Below, piece by piece: positions 56,201 through 64,000 of a DNA stretch of 64,000 nucleotides. Position 1 is the first letter of the stretch. Each line of letters opens with the position of its first letter. Origin of the DNA: Alphaproteobacteria bacterium. GTDB lineage: Bacteria > Pseudomonadota > Alphaproteobacteria > Sphingomonadales > JAKSBY01. The DNA is taken from positions 296,558 to 360,557 of the forward strand of contig JAJFIV010000008.1 in NCBI GenBank assembly GCA_021774625.1. Direction: 5' to 3'. A program made the position numbers and the translations under genes. The notes below the pieces were generated by a model, which made no database searches, was not told where the DNA came from, and saw only the letters and a list, made by a program, of their open reading frames with translations.

Positions 56201-56983
56201 AACGAAAGTACGGCGTTTATTGTCACTGAGCCTGCGCTCCTGCCAGGTTGACGTATGCAAAAGCGCGAGATAATGATTTCTGCCGCTGATTTTGATGCTT
56301 GAAAGCGACATTTCCAGCGAAACGGCGCCGCCTGTCTTCTTACTTACCGAGACATCGCACCGGCCCTGAAGCAACCGTTCGCATATATTGGATCCTGACG
56401 GTGCGGGTGTAATCAGGTCAAAAACCGGCTGCCCTGAAAGCTCGCCCTTATTATATCCCAAAAGCTCCTCTACCGCAGGATTGGCGGTAAGAATTTTTCC
56501 GCCCGGCCGGACGGCAATGATACCGTCATCTACATCGGCAAATATCTTGCCGCATAATGTTTTGGTGTCTTCCTTCAGGCCATCGGGAGAATTGAAATCA
56601 ATCGCCTGAATACTGAACCCCTTAACGCCTCCATCCCCAAGAGTAACATCCGGCACCGCCCTGGTATGGACATGATACTGATGATTGATATCCTGACGCT
56701 TACCAATATGAGTGTAATGATCAACGGTTTCCCCGCAGAAAATCTTCTGCAGTTTGGGCTTGATCCGCCGATATTCTGATTGTGTACGGATTTCCTTTAG
56801 TGACTGACCGGGCGAGGCCGTTTCCCGCTTCTTCAGCCCCCAGCGTTCCAGATAAAGCGACGTGTAGCGATATCGTTCCCGGTCATCGATATAGCCAATG
56901 GTGAAGGGACGGCATTGAGAGAGCCGCGGCCAGAAAGCTTCCGTTCCGCCCAGGGGTGATTTCCCTTGCTTTCCTTGCCCCAT
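53300..56983 (-). CDS. multi-PAS hybrid sensor histidine kinase
   Basis: A roughly 1227-residue cytoplasmic kinase with no membrane helices. The N-terminal 100 residues form a PAS-like domain ([19 protein letters not shown]). Four more PAS domains follow (for instance [60 protein letters not shown]). HisKA has its phospho-His in [14 protein letters not shown] near 690, the HATPase shows [15 protein letters not shown] and [13 protein letters not shown], a degenerate receiver lies at 920-1030, and a functional receiver at 1064-1181 contains [12 protein letters not shown]. The ATG at 56983 avoids a 100-bp overlap with the upstream enzyme gene. Its output partner is unknown. Confidence 0.9.
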   Translation of the reverse strand: MGQGKQGKSPLGGTEAFWPRLSQCRPFTIGYIDDRERYRYTSLYLERWGLKKRETASPGQSLKEIRTQSEYRRIKPKLQKIFCGETVDHYTHIGKRQDINHQYHVHTRAVPDVTLGDGGVKGFSIQAIDFNSPDGLKEDTKTLCGKIFADVDDGIIAVRPGGKILTANPAVEELLGYNKGELSGQPVFDLITPAPSGSNICERLLQGRCDVSVSKKTGGAVSLEMSLSSIKISGRNHYLALLHTSTWQERRLSDNKRRTFVMDQIDTPIVVTNREGIVLDCNQTAAHLWGRPERRMIGSNIYGMGRNASAAKIKARQVKVETHLQEKGRYFFEKIMERADGQQIHLETSVIPFFDEATVQASRMWISRGAAQSLEVATILKRQSIIIEQMADAVFVIGLNELVEDCNPAAKQLVGLPKSKIIGRYLSDIVGTTDTFIRDTPCVLRHLRKKGTWSRDIDFIRPDGSRGELEVSLQYLVDVGGEQLAHIALVHDITERKRTEALLKRQALVMEQMSDAVVVTDLTYNVIDWNPGSERLFGYKKEEVVGENMIKIFSNRNAVPALEQEKWAARVRERTQTVLKHIRAGKRWTGEAMFKHKTGRLIIAGSTVVPLRADDGEIVALIGVHRDITDRKKAEDALNERVSELEDARERLELQGDALKALADDIAVARDEAENANKAKSNFLATVSHELRTPMNGIIGMTGLLLDSALTPEQRRYAETVSHSAGALLNLINDILDFSKLEAGKIDLEEIEFDICSTAENAVQLMSPEAQAKAIELAVFIDPAIPAGLLGDAGRIRQILLNLIGNAIKFTDRGGVMLSVQLRKHKNGKATIRFDVTDTGIGIPDTALPSLFQKFSQADSSTTRRFGGTGLGLSICKQLVELMGGEISVASDVGEGSQFRFDLELKAAENKSGRDRGVPQGTIILLLAPKSLHTSAIEKQLKASKARIYAHSGLSSGKRRIESLTAAGRRFDAVIVDDALLSADVVARTALWRKLRLSSKVPTILLKSLATTFDTGWDESTAVLDKPVCPSVLYSALAGGPPAVRGRGPSKVESRNNTARQSAECLRILVAEDHPVNQVLLSKLLGRYGHHVDIAQNGIEAVQAVKDHVYDILLMDVQMPEMDGLVATNEIRKLKGTKKRIPIIAITANAMVGDRETYLNAGMNDYISKPIDRDRLMEIIAGQVGKSLEEISVIQSGNDGLETIAEKDPDRRAPTDELALLLEELAD

Positions 56984-57047
56984 ATAGCGGAAGTCCCCAT
57001 ACTCATATCTATAGAAATAACGAGGGGTTCTTATAAACCTGAATGGG

Positions 57048-58040
57048 TTAACGTTTTGCAAAATCCAGAATGATTTTACCGTTGCGCCCGCCCCGGATGG
57101 CGGATTGCAGGGCTGATTTGATTTCAGCCAGGGGATAAGCCCGGTCAATTTTTGCCCGCAGCCGGCCCTCGGCGATCATGGTTGCGAGTCTGGAATAGAG
57201 CGGCTGCGCTCTTTGCGGGTTCTTTTCAAACCAGCGGGCGAGCCAGAACCCGGACAGGCGGATATCCCGGAAAATAAGCTGTTCCGCCGATAATTTACAG
57301 GCTTTGCCGCTCATAACGCCATAATTGACAATGACCCCGCCCGCGGCAAGGCAGCCGGCCAGCAAAAGGGTTCCATCGCCACCCACGGCGTCAATGCCAT
57401 AGGCAGGGAGGGCGCCGCCGGTGATTTCCCTGATCCGTGCGGGCAAATCCGGCTCTGAATCCATCAAAACCGCATCCGCGCCAATGTCCGATAGTTCGGC
57501 CCGCAATTCTTCCCGGCGCACCAGATTAACCGTTCTGATGCCCGCCAACCCGGCAAGCTGAATGATATAGCGCCCCACCGCGGAATTGGCGGCATTCTGG
57601 ATCAGCCAGTCCCCGGAATTCAAAGCGGCGATTTCATGCACAAGCAGATAGGCCGTCGGCGGGTTCACCCGCAGCATGGACAGCTGCTTTGGATCACCAT
57701 GGGGCGGCAGTTTCAAAAGTTCGGTTTCGGCAATCCGTCTCTGTTCGCACCAGTTTCCGTAAGCCGGCAACATCACCTGATCACCCGAGGCCAGGTGTTT
57801 AACCCCCTCGCCCACCTGTATCACCCGGCCAACACCTTCAATCCCGGGCACCGCCGGAAGCTTTGGCAGGCGGCCATATTGTCCTTGCAGGATAAAAATA
57901 TCCGCCGGGTCAATCGGGCTTGCCAGTGTTTCGACCAGAACCTCTTCGCTTCCGGGCTGACCCGGGTCCGCAACGTCGCAAACCTCTGCGACTGCAATGG
58001 GATCGCCGAATTCTGAAAATTGAATTGTCTGCATAGCCAT
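57048..58040 (-). CDS. zinc-independent quinone oxidoreductase/enoyl reductase-like MDR
   Basis: A 330-residue medium-chain dehydrogenase/reductase. The substrate domain shows ASPIDPADIFILQGQYGRLP and PAVPGIEGVG. The NADPH-binding Rossmann part shows QNAANSAVGRYIIQLAGLAG (AxxSxxG-type) and IDAVGGDGTLL. No zinc-ligand Cys set is present. It resembles 2-enoyl thioester reductases (ETR1/MECR-like) more than classic Qor, especially PxxxNPPTAYLLVH and NYGVMSG. It is upstream of the kinase gene and divergent from the TonB receptor gene. Confidence 0.87.
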   Translation of the reverse strand: MAMQTIQFSEFGDPIAVAEVCDVADPGQPGSEEVLVETLASPIDPADIFILQGQYGRLPKLPAVPGIEGVGRVIQVGEGVKHLASGDQVMLPAYGNWCEQRRIAETELLKLPPHGDPKQLSMLRVNPPTAYLLVHEIAALNSGDWLIQNAANSAVGRYIIQLAGLAGIRTVNLVRREELRAELSDIGADAVLMDSEPDLPARIREITGGALPAYGIDAVGGDGTLLLAGCLAAGGVIVNYGVMSGKACKLSAEQLIFRDIRLSGFWLARWFEKNPQRAQPLYSRLATMIAEGRLRAKIDRAYPLAEIKSALQSAIRGGRNGKIILDFAKR

Positions 58041-58235
58041 TTTCGCTCATTTAGTCGCCGAGTTTAGCCCTTTACAGCCATAACCCAACGCCGCAGAATG
58101 TCCAACAGTCATTTGTGTTTTACATTTCGTCGTTTAAAAAGAACGCTTCACCGTAAATTTGAAATTCATCTTTGCGTATTGATAACAGACAAGCCATTAA
58201 AGGTCAGGTTCGGCAGCGGGTCGTTTTGTATTATT

Positions 58236-60377
58236 ATGTATCATCCGAAACCACTTAAGCGGCAAGCTTCCTGCCTGACCGGACTGCTGGCAGCATGCCT
58301 CTGCATGACCCCGCCTGTCTTGGCGCAGGAACGGCCGGGAGCGGACGCTTCCGGTGAAGCCGCTGAAAATTCAACAATTATTTACGATCAGAATTTCATC
58401 AATCAATATAAAAATGCCGTATCCATTATTGATATCATCCGGCGCATCCCGGGCGGTCAGCAGATACTGGATTCCGGCGGCGGGGATGGCGGCCGCGGTT
58501 TTTCCGCCAATGACGACCGGGTCCTGATCGACGGCAAGCGCCTGTCCGGCAAATCCAACGATTCCGAAAGCGCGCTGGGCCGCATCACCATCGACCAGGT
58601 GGAACGGATTGAACTGATCCGGGGGGCATCCCCGGACGTCAAGACGTCAAGTCAGGATGCGATCATCAATATCGTCCTCAAGCCAGGGGCCGGGGGCGGC
58701 TCAGGCTCCTGGCGGGCCAAGGCGCGAAAAGCGCAAAATGAAGACCGGGTGAATTTTGGCGGATTTCTGTCCTATGGCGGCTCGGTTGGAGCGCTGGAAT
58801 ATTTCGCCTCCGGCGAAATCGTGCCCGACCAGCGGACCGTCACCCAGGTAGACCTGGAATTCGACGGAAATGGAAACCTAATCCGCCGCCTGGAAGAATC
58901 CGGCCGGAGAAACAAGACGGAATATGAACTGACCACCAACCTGATATACAATTTGGCGAATGGGGATCAGATCCGTCTCAATGGTCTTTATTCCGATGAT
59001 AACAGCTTCCGTGAAGCGCAACCCGGCGTATTTTTTGAGCCTGACCTGTCCGGCCGGCTTGTGGAAGCGGGCCGTTCCTTCCGGCTGGGCGAGAATGATA
59101 ATCCGGCATGGGAAATTGGCGGCGACTATGAAACCGCTTTTGCTGATAACCTGCAATTCAAAATTCTCGGCCTGCATTCCTGGGAACGTAACACCCGAAC
59201 CAATGAAGAGGATTTCGATATTGCCGGGACCAAACCGGAAGTCGATTTCCGCTCTGTTAACAAGGTGATTTCCACCGAAAGCATTGGCCGTGCGTCCCTT
59301 GTCTGGACCGCCAGCGCAGCCCATGAAATCGAATACGGCTCGGAATTATCCCTTAATAAGGAAGATGTGAAATTGCAGTTTTTTGACCGGATTGACGGCG
59401 ATCTGGTTCCCCGCGATGTGTCGGCCGCCGATGTAGTGGTCAAGGAAACCCGCAATGAAAGTTTCCTTATCCACACCTGGAAACTGAACGCCGCCATGTC
59501 ATTGGAGAGTTCGATTTTCAGTGAATATTCCCGCATCAGTCAAAATGGTGCCGGTGTTTCCCGCAGCAAAACATTTTACTTCATCCGTCCAAGCACCGAC
59601 TTCCGCTATAACATCACCAGCCGCGACCAGCTTCAGCTGTCGGTCAGGCGCGCCATAGCCCAGCTTGAATTTGGAGATTTCGCATCTTCGGTCAGCGACG
59701 ATGATGAAATCATTGCGGGAAATGAAAACCTTGCGCCATCAAAATCCTGGGAATTTGAAGCCAGCTTCGAACATCGATTTATCAATGATAACGGGTCTGT
59801 CAAATTCAACATCCTGAATGAACAGATCAGCGATTTCATCCAGCGGATAGAAGTGGCGCCGGGTGTTTCTGGGGTTGGTAATTTCGGCAGCGCACGGAAG
59901 ACGGAACTCGAATTGGAAGCCAACCGCCGCCTGGCCGAACTGGGCCTGCCGGATTTTGTAGTGGAAGCAAGCCTTAAATACCGTGATAACAGCGTGCTTG
60001 ACCCATTCACGCTGGAGCGGCGTCCGGTTAATTTCTACTCAAATACCATCGCCGAAATTTCCTTCCGCCACGATGTGAATGCTTTGGGCCTTTCCTATGG
60101 CGCGGAAATCGAACGGGAATCCCGATCCCGGTTTTTCGATATCGATGAACGGATTGTCTTTTCCCATCCGCGCTATTCTGTCGACACCTTTATAGAAAAG
60201 AACATTTTCTGGGGCATGATTTTGCGCTTTGACGCCTTCAATCTGGTCAACACCAATTTTGGCCGGGATCGGTTTCGTTTCGACAACGGGGTAGCGATCG
60301 GCCTCCTCACCGGACGCGAACTTCGCGAGCGAAGAGCCGGCCGCCGTTTCGAACTCACCCTGCGCGGCATTTTTTAA
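58236..60377 (+). CDS. TonB-dependent outer-membrane receptor
   Basis: A 713-residue receptor starting at MYHPKPLKRQASCLTGLLAA, with a signal peptide cut near LAQ. The plug domain (about 55-150) contains AVSIIDIIRRIPGGQQILDS, RVLIDGKRLSGKSN and the TIDQVERIELIRGASPDVKT TonB-receptor block. The C-terminal barrel ends ELTLRGIF. Receptors like this import siderophores, heme, vitamins or saccharides; the ligand cannot be told. No ABC or TonB genes are adjacent. The frame also opens at 58098 but the signal peptide dictates the later start. Confidence 0.9.
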   Translation: MYHPKPLKRQASCLTGLLAACLCMTPPVLAQERPGADASGEAAENSTIIYDQNFINQYKNAVSIIDIIRRIPGGQQILDSGGGDGGRGFSANDDRVLIDGKRLSGKSNDSESALGRITIDQVERIELIRGASPDVKTSSQDAIINIVLKPGAGGGSGSWRAKARKAQNEDRVNFGGFLSYGGSVGALEYFASGEIVPDQRTVTQVDLEFDGNGNLIRRLEESGRRNKTEYELTTNLIYNLANGDQIRLNGLYSDDNSFREAQPGVFFEPDLSGRLVEAGRSFRLGENDNPAWEIGGDYETAFADNLQFKILGLHSWERNTRTNEEDFDIAGTKPEVDFRSVNKVISTESIGRASLVWTASAAHEIEYGSELSLNKEDVKLQFFDRIDGDLVPRDVSAADVVVKETRNESFLIHTWKLNAAMSLESSIFSEYSRISQNGAGVSRSKTFYFIRPSTDFRYNITSRDQLQLSVRRAIAQLEFGDFASSVSDDDEIIAGNENLAPSKSWEFEASFEHRFINDNGSVKFNILNEQISDFIQRIEVAPGVSGVGNFGSARKTELELEANRRLAELGLPDFVVEASLKYRDNSVLDPFTLERRPVNFYSNTIAEISFRHDVNALGLSYGAEIERESRSRFFDIDERIVFSHPRYSVDTFIEKNIFWGMILRFDAFNLVNTNFGRDRFRFDNGVAIGLLTGRELRERRAGRRFELTLRGIF

Positions 60378-60418
60378 GATCAGGCAAAGGCCGTAAGGCA
60401 GCCGGTCGGCCACCTCAA

Positions 60419-60456
60419 GTCATCAAATTGCGTCAACCTAATCAGAAAAGACTCTA
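60419..60456 (+). repeat. 38-bp repeat, copy 2
   Basis: Same orientation as the copy at 32600-32637, identical but for one base. It lies between the convergent TonB receptor and TPR genes, ending 10 bp before the TPR stop. Confidence 0.9.
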
Positions 60457-60465
60457 ACAGCCGGC

Positions 60466-62289
60466 CTAAAGCTTGTTGAGCGGCAAATCCGCGCCGGTGG
60501 CCGAGGCTTTCCTGTAAAGCGCTGCCGTTATTTCAGCCGCCGGATCTCCCATGGCCTGCTGCGCCTTCCACAGTCCGTAAAGCGACCAGGCATTGTTCGG
60601 ATGGCCGATCAGCGCATGCCGGAAAGCGGCCGCAGCGTCTTCATAGCGCTCCGCCTGCAGATAGACCGCCCCGAGCGTCTGGCGCACCGGATAATACCAG
60701 TGAGCCGGTTCGGTATAAGTCAGATTATCCTGCAATTCCGCGGCCTGTTCCAAAAGCGGAATGGCGGCCTGATAATTTCCGCTATTTTGCGCAGCGCGGG
60801 CCCGCAGGGTATTTTCCGCAATCGTCAGCACATCGGCGGTCGGAATGCGGCCTTCTTCCAATGCCGCCAGTTTTTCATTGCCCTGCAAAGCGGAAACGGC
60901 ATCCGCTTCAGCCAGCACGGCGGCGTTATCGCCATTACGGGCATGAACCAGTCCCCGCGCATAATGCCAGGACGCCTTGATATAGGGATAGTCCATCCCG
61001 GGATCATCAAGCGATAGAACATCATCATCCTCGCCGAACTGCGCCCAGGCGAAATAGGCCGCCTGTTTGATGGGTTCCATCCAGGGCGCGCCGTCCATGG
61101 CCGCGAAAGGGATGAGGTCATCAAGTTTATCAGCGAATTCCAGCGTGATTTCCCTGTCTCCCGCCATCTGGCCCGAAACCAGCACGAAATGAACATTGTG
61201 CGGGTAATAGCCATAACGGTAGAGATCGGAACCTTCGGTCACGGCCAGATAGTCTTCATCCGCCCTGGTCGCCAGCACATTCACCTGCAGCGAGTCCAGA
61301 TAGCGTCCGACCCGGAAATAGGTGTGGCTCGGCATATGCACCAGATGCCCGGCGCCGGGGATCAGCGGCGCCAGCCTGTCCGCGTACGGTTCCGCCCTTT
61401 CCGGCGTCTGGGAGGCTTCCGTCAGATGGATGTAAAGATGGATCGCGCCGGCATGTTCCGGATTTTCTGCCAATACATCCTCAATTGCTTTAATCGGCTG
61501 GGCCATATGGGGTTTCGGGGTGATGAAATCCCGCTCCCAATATTCCCATGGCGTGGTATCCATCGCCGCCTCGGCATAAAGCGCCGCGATAAAATGATCG
61601 TGCGGATAGGCCTGATGGACATCCGCCATCGCGTCGGCGAAAGCCTGATCAAGCGCTGCCCGGTCCGCATTTTCATCAGGCGAATAGCGTGTGGCCAGCG
61701 CATTGATCAGCGCCTGTTCCTTTGCGCTTGCGCCTGATTTCACAGCCAGGGCTTTGGAAATGGCGGCAAAGGCCGGCTCCACCGCGCCCGGATCCATCGG
61801 CGCATTGATATTGGGGCCGTGCGCAAAGGCTTCCGCCCAGTAGCACATGGCGCAGGCGGGATCGATCGACTGCGCCTTTCTGAACGCGCGGATCGCTTCC
61901 CAGTGGTTAAAGCCGTAAGTCAGCCTCAGCCCTTGATCGAAATAGGCCTGCGCTTTGGGGTTATCGGTGGTGATTGAATAGCTGTAATCGCCAAGGTTAT
62001 CCCACAGCGGCGGGCCGTCTTCTTTCGGCGCATCGGCCTTCGCAGCGCCGGCCAGCGCCAGCCGGAATTCCGGCCGGAAAAAACCGCCGCGCGCCTGGCC
62101 GTGCGATCCGCATAATGTGCGGGCGATCAGCGCCGGATCCAGAAGTTCCGCCAGCATTCTCTCGCGCTCCGTTTCGGCTGCAAAATCAGCCCCGGCTTTA
62201 TCGCCCCGCTGTTCAATACTGACCGATAACGCAAAACCGGCCGCAAACAGACCGGCCAGCGCCGTCGTCCCCTTCAATAAATTCGTCAT
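60466..62289 (-). CDS. secreted tetratricopeptide-repeat protein
   Basis: A 607-residue protein with a signal-like hydrophobic N-terminus (MTNLLKGTTALAGLFAAGFA). It consists largely of TPR-like helical repeats, with clear units such as DQGLRLTYGFNHWEAIRAFR followed by KAQSIDPACAMCYWAEAFAH, and YLQAERYEDAAAAFRHALIG. Two Cys in CAMC could bind heme or metal, but the CxxCH motif is not complete. Similar proteins without known role occur in alpha- and gammaproteobacteria. It is separated from the convergent TonB receptor gene by 88 bp. Confidence 0.82.
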   Translation of the reverse strand: MTNLLKGTTALAGLFAAGFALSVSIEQRGDKAGADFAAETERERMLAELLDPALIARTLCGSHGQARGGFFRPEFRLALAGAAKADAPKEDGPPLWDNLGDYSYSITTDNPKAQAYFDQGLRLTYGFNHWEAIRAFRKAQSIDPACAMCYWAEAFAHGPNINAPMDPGAVEPAFAAISKALAVKSGASAKEQALINALATRYSPDENADRAALDQAFADAMADVHQAYPHDHFIAALYAEAAMDTTPWEYWERDFITPKPHMAQPIKAIEDVLAENPEHAGAIHLYIHLTEASQTPERAEPYADRLAPLIPGAGHLVHMPSHTYFRVGRYLDSLQVNVLATRADEDYLAVTEGSDLYRYGYYPHNVHFVLVSGQMAGDREITLEFADKLDDLIPFAAMDGAPWMEPIKQAAYFAWAQFGEDDDVLSLDDPGMDYPYIKASWHYARGLVHARNGDNAAVLAEADAVSALQGNEKLAALEEGRIPTADVLTIAENTLRARAAQNSGNYQAAIPLLEQAAELQDNLTYTEPAHWYYPVRQTLGAVYLQAERYEDAAAAFRHALIGHPNNAWSLYGLWKAQQAMGDPAAEITAALYRKASATGADLPLNKL

Positions 62290-62419
62290 GTCCCTTCTCC
62301 CTGTGTATTTTCCGAGGTTTCAAAAGACGCGCCGCCCGCCCGCAGCGAAGCCGCAGGGTCTTCATCACGAAAATGTTACTCGGAAAGTACAGGCGTTATA
62401 ATGCCGCCGGAACATCGAG

Positions 62420-62656
62420 GCAAGAATAAAGTGTGTGCGGTCTGAGAGATAGGTAACACATTGTACCGGAGACATGGGTAACACTTTTTGCTTTTTTTGC
62501 AAGCAGGAGGTGTTGATGCCGTGGAAAGAGAGTTCGGTTATGGAAGAGCGTCTTCGATTTGTCGCAGATGCAGGACTTGGTCACTGCTGGTATGAGCATC
62601 CGTGCGGCTGCCTGGAAGATTGTGACACGTCAAAGGGCGACGGCACAGATGAATGA
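62420..62656 (+). pseudogene. IS481-family insertion sequence, 5' remnant
   Basis: Bases 62440-62490 (GGTAACACATTGTACCGGAG) look like an IS481 terminus, and GGAGG precedes an ATG at 62516. The first 16 residues, MPWKESSVMEERLRFV, are the typical start of IS481-family transposases. The frame then departs into unrelated sequence after RFVADA (near 62570) and stops at 62656. The catalytic domain is absent. Confidence 0.7.
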
Positions 62657-62822
62657 AGGTGCGCCGTTTAATTCGGAAATATAAGAGCTCTTCAACGGGA
62701 CAAAAATCTTCAGAATAATTTCCGTCAATTTTTCTCCATTTAAATCCGGTTACATAACCGATCTCAGCTCATAGATTCACTCCGCAGCCCCCTGTCGCAA
62801 GCGTTAAACATGGAATGAATTT

Positions 62823-63017
62823 ATGAAAATGCTAAGGTTACCCGCTGTCCTGGAAAAAACCGGCCTGAGCCGGTGGACGATCAATCGCAAAGAACAAGCC
62901 GGCGATTTTCCAAAACGCATCCGGCTTGGTCCCAATTCGGTCGCCTGGCTCGAAGATGAGGTTGAAGCCTGGCTGAACGAACGGGCAGACCAGCGCAACT
63001 GTGGTGTGGTGGAGTAA
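62823..63017 (+). CDS. AlpA-family regulator
   Basis: A 64-residue MerR-like winged-helix protein of the AlpA type. It has MLRLPAVLEKTGLSRWTI, FPKRIRLG, and AWLEDEVEAWLNERA. AlpA proteins are encoded in prophages and integrated islands and activate excision or integrase genes. It lies next to the IS481 remnant. No integrase is adjacent, so it may control an element that continues outside the window. Confidence 0.85.
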   Translation: MKMLRLPAVLEKTGLSRWTINRKEQAGDFPKRIRLGPNSVAWLEDEVEAWLNERADQRNCGVVE

Positions 63018-63133
63018 ATTTCTATCTTGTGCTTCCCTAACCGAAGACATTGCGGATTCTCGGGAGGCAACCTAAACTCATTTGATGTAGGGGTTATTGT
63101 ATTTGTTCCGGGGATTGCTTCGCGCCTTGATAG

Positions 63134-63158
63134 TGTCAAAGAGCAAGAATTAAGTGTA
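63134..63158 (+). repeat. 25-bp direct repeat, left copy
   Basis: TGTCAAAGAG then AATTAAGTGTA; 21 of 25 positions match 63731-63755 in the same orientation. The pair brackets the RHS fragment, and the RHS homology stops within about 15 bp of this copy. Confidence 0.7.
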
Positions 63159-63161
63159 TTT

Positions 63162-63690
63162 AGTAAACTGGCACCGTAATCGAGGAGAACGCCCGCGCCG
63201 TCATAGTCGGCGATTTCCTCGACGCCATCGGAGAGGTAGATTTCGGTCGCGACGCCGGTACCGGATTTCTTCGAGCGCCTGCCCAGCGGGTCATACTCAT
63301 ATGTGGCCGCAACGCCCGGTCCCGTCGCCGTCTTCAGCCGGTTCTCGACGTCATAGGCATAGCTCCAGGTTCCGTCGCCGGTCAGGCTCCCGTTATTGTC
63401 ATAACCGAGATCGAACACCAGGCCGCCCTGGGCCACCTTTGTGATCTGGTTGAGGCCGTTCGGGATGGCGGTCTCGGCCTTGTCCAGCGGCGCATTCCAT
63501 TGATAGGCCTGATTGTCCAGGCCTTTGGCGGTGACCTGATTGGCCATGTTATAGTTGAAGGCGAAAGCGACGTCGTCTGCGCTGCCCGCCAGATTGTGGG
63601 TCAGGCTGTCAAGGGCGCTATCGGCCTCGTAGGCATAGGTGGTAACCGTGCCGTTGCCGAGCATCATGGAGAAAGCATGTGAGCCACGCA
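63162..63690 (-). pseudogene. RHS-repeat protein fragment
   Basis: About 170 codons carry RHS/YD repeats: GNGTVTTYAYEADSALDSLT, LVFDLGYDNNGSLTGDGTWS, YDVENRLKTATGPGV, YEYDPLGRRSKKSGTGVATE and YLSDGVEEIADYDGAGVLL. Both ends are cut: no signal, no N-terminal repeats and no C-terminal toxin or core end (the VLL... should continue as RRYVxGPG). The open frame runs on to 62804 through unrelated sequence. It is a piece of a large surface or toxin-delivery protein. Confidence 0.75.
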
Positions 63691-63730
63691 AGGGTGAGTT
63701 GCAGAGCAACTCCTACGGGATACCTTACAC

Positions 63731-63755
63731 TGTCAAAGAGAGATAATTAAGTATA
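63731..63755 (+). repeat. 25-bp direct repeat, right copy
   Basis: Right member of the direct-repeat pair around the RHS fragment (left copy at 63134-63158), with four differences. Confidence 0.7.
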
Positions 63756-64000
63756 CCGTTGTCTAATTGAATTTTCACCCTCGGTGGTAATTTTGTTCTT
63801 TTATTGCCACTTTTATGGTTGTCTTCGAGGTCAGTGGAACGGCTTTGAGGCCTTAACAGGTTCCACGCCTCATGATAGCGGTCAAAAGAATGGATGCCTC
63901 TTTGTCCCCAACGTCATTGATCGCGTAACGGCAGCATACACGAGGTCATCCGGCCTGGCAAAAGGGCGATCCTTGGGGGATTACGCTTTTCGCCAGTCAA
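63756..64000. other. unassigned end of window
   Basis: On the plus strand a frame without stops runs from 63751 to the window end and includes VIDRVTAAYTRSSGLAKGRS, but I recognise no family. A GTGGAAC/GTTCCAC inverted repeat (about 63834-63868) lies inside it. The minus strand is also open for part of the stretch. I cannot call a gene. Confidence 0.4.

Noticed and set aside
32600..60456. The 38-bp repeats as attL/attR of one 28-kb element
   Set aside because: Neither copy is at the tRNA 3' end, the second lies between two ordinary chromosomal genes, and copper and TonB genes inside show no island signs. Kept only as a finding.

Overview
The window reads as chromosomal DNA of a motile, aerobic, Gram-negative alphaproteobacterium. 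The lineage is inferred from the flagellin regulators FlaF and FlbT, an acyl-homoserine-lactone LuxI/LuxR pair, an EcfG-like sigma factor, an HWE-kinase remnant and a TonB-dependent receptor. An order such as Emcibacterales, Kordiimonadales or Sphingomonadales would fit, but nothing here fixes it.

Region 1 (1-31.9 kb) is mostly core genome. It starts inside a methyltransferase gene beside flaF/flbT. It then has an outer-membrane porin, a MoxR-type ATPase, topoisomerase IV subunit B (parE), a DEAD-box helicase and an XRE regulator. A quorum-sensing locus follows (9.6-12.9 kb): luxR, a perfect palindrome with a lux-box-sized core, luxI behind a hairpin that holds its ribosome binding site, a small unknown gene and a cytochrome P450, the last three with overlapping ends. 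Just upstream on the same strand lie a 2Fe-2S ferredoxin and two cysteine desulfurases. Then come anmK, tyrS, aspS, an orphan molybdenum hydroxylase large subunit with a class II aldolase, moaA, NAD kinase, an M28 peptidase lipoprotein, a phosphate transporter, RidA, and an intact heme oxygenase beside a gutted bacteriophytochrome gene.

Region 2 (32.0-42.0 kb) looks like an eroded genomic island. It opens at a tRNA-Ala(CGC) gene with a tyrosine-integrase remnant and ends in IS5-transposase and AbiEii-toxin remnants. Between them are an ice-binding (DUF3494) PEP-CTERM protein between 36-bp inverted repeats, an ECF-type sigma factor, two tiny membrane proteins, a roughly 1470-residue CheB-CheR-PAS-kinase-receiver-receiver-LuxR protein, a SYLF-domain protein and a lipoprotein. 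Hand counts of two lines in the kinase gave about 65-67 % G+C, against about 60 % in two lines from other regions.

Region 3 (42.0-51.4 kb) is one minus-strand copper/silver efflux cluster: a Cys/His-rich secreted protein, a CusC-like outer-membrane factor, CusB, CusA, an unusual DUF2231/His-rich/SnoaL fusion and a CopA-type P-ATPase.

Region 4 (51.6-62.3 kb) carries an amidase lipoprotein, a multi-PAS hybrid kinase, a quinone-oxidoreductase-like enzyme, a TonB-dependent receptor and a secreted TPR protein. The last 1.6 kb is mobile-element debris: an IS481 remnant, an AlpA regulator and an RHS fragment between short direct repeats. A 38-bp repeat at 32.6 kb recurs at 60.4 kb in the same orientation.
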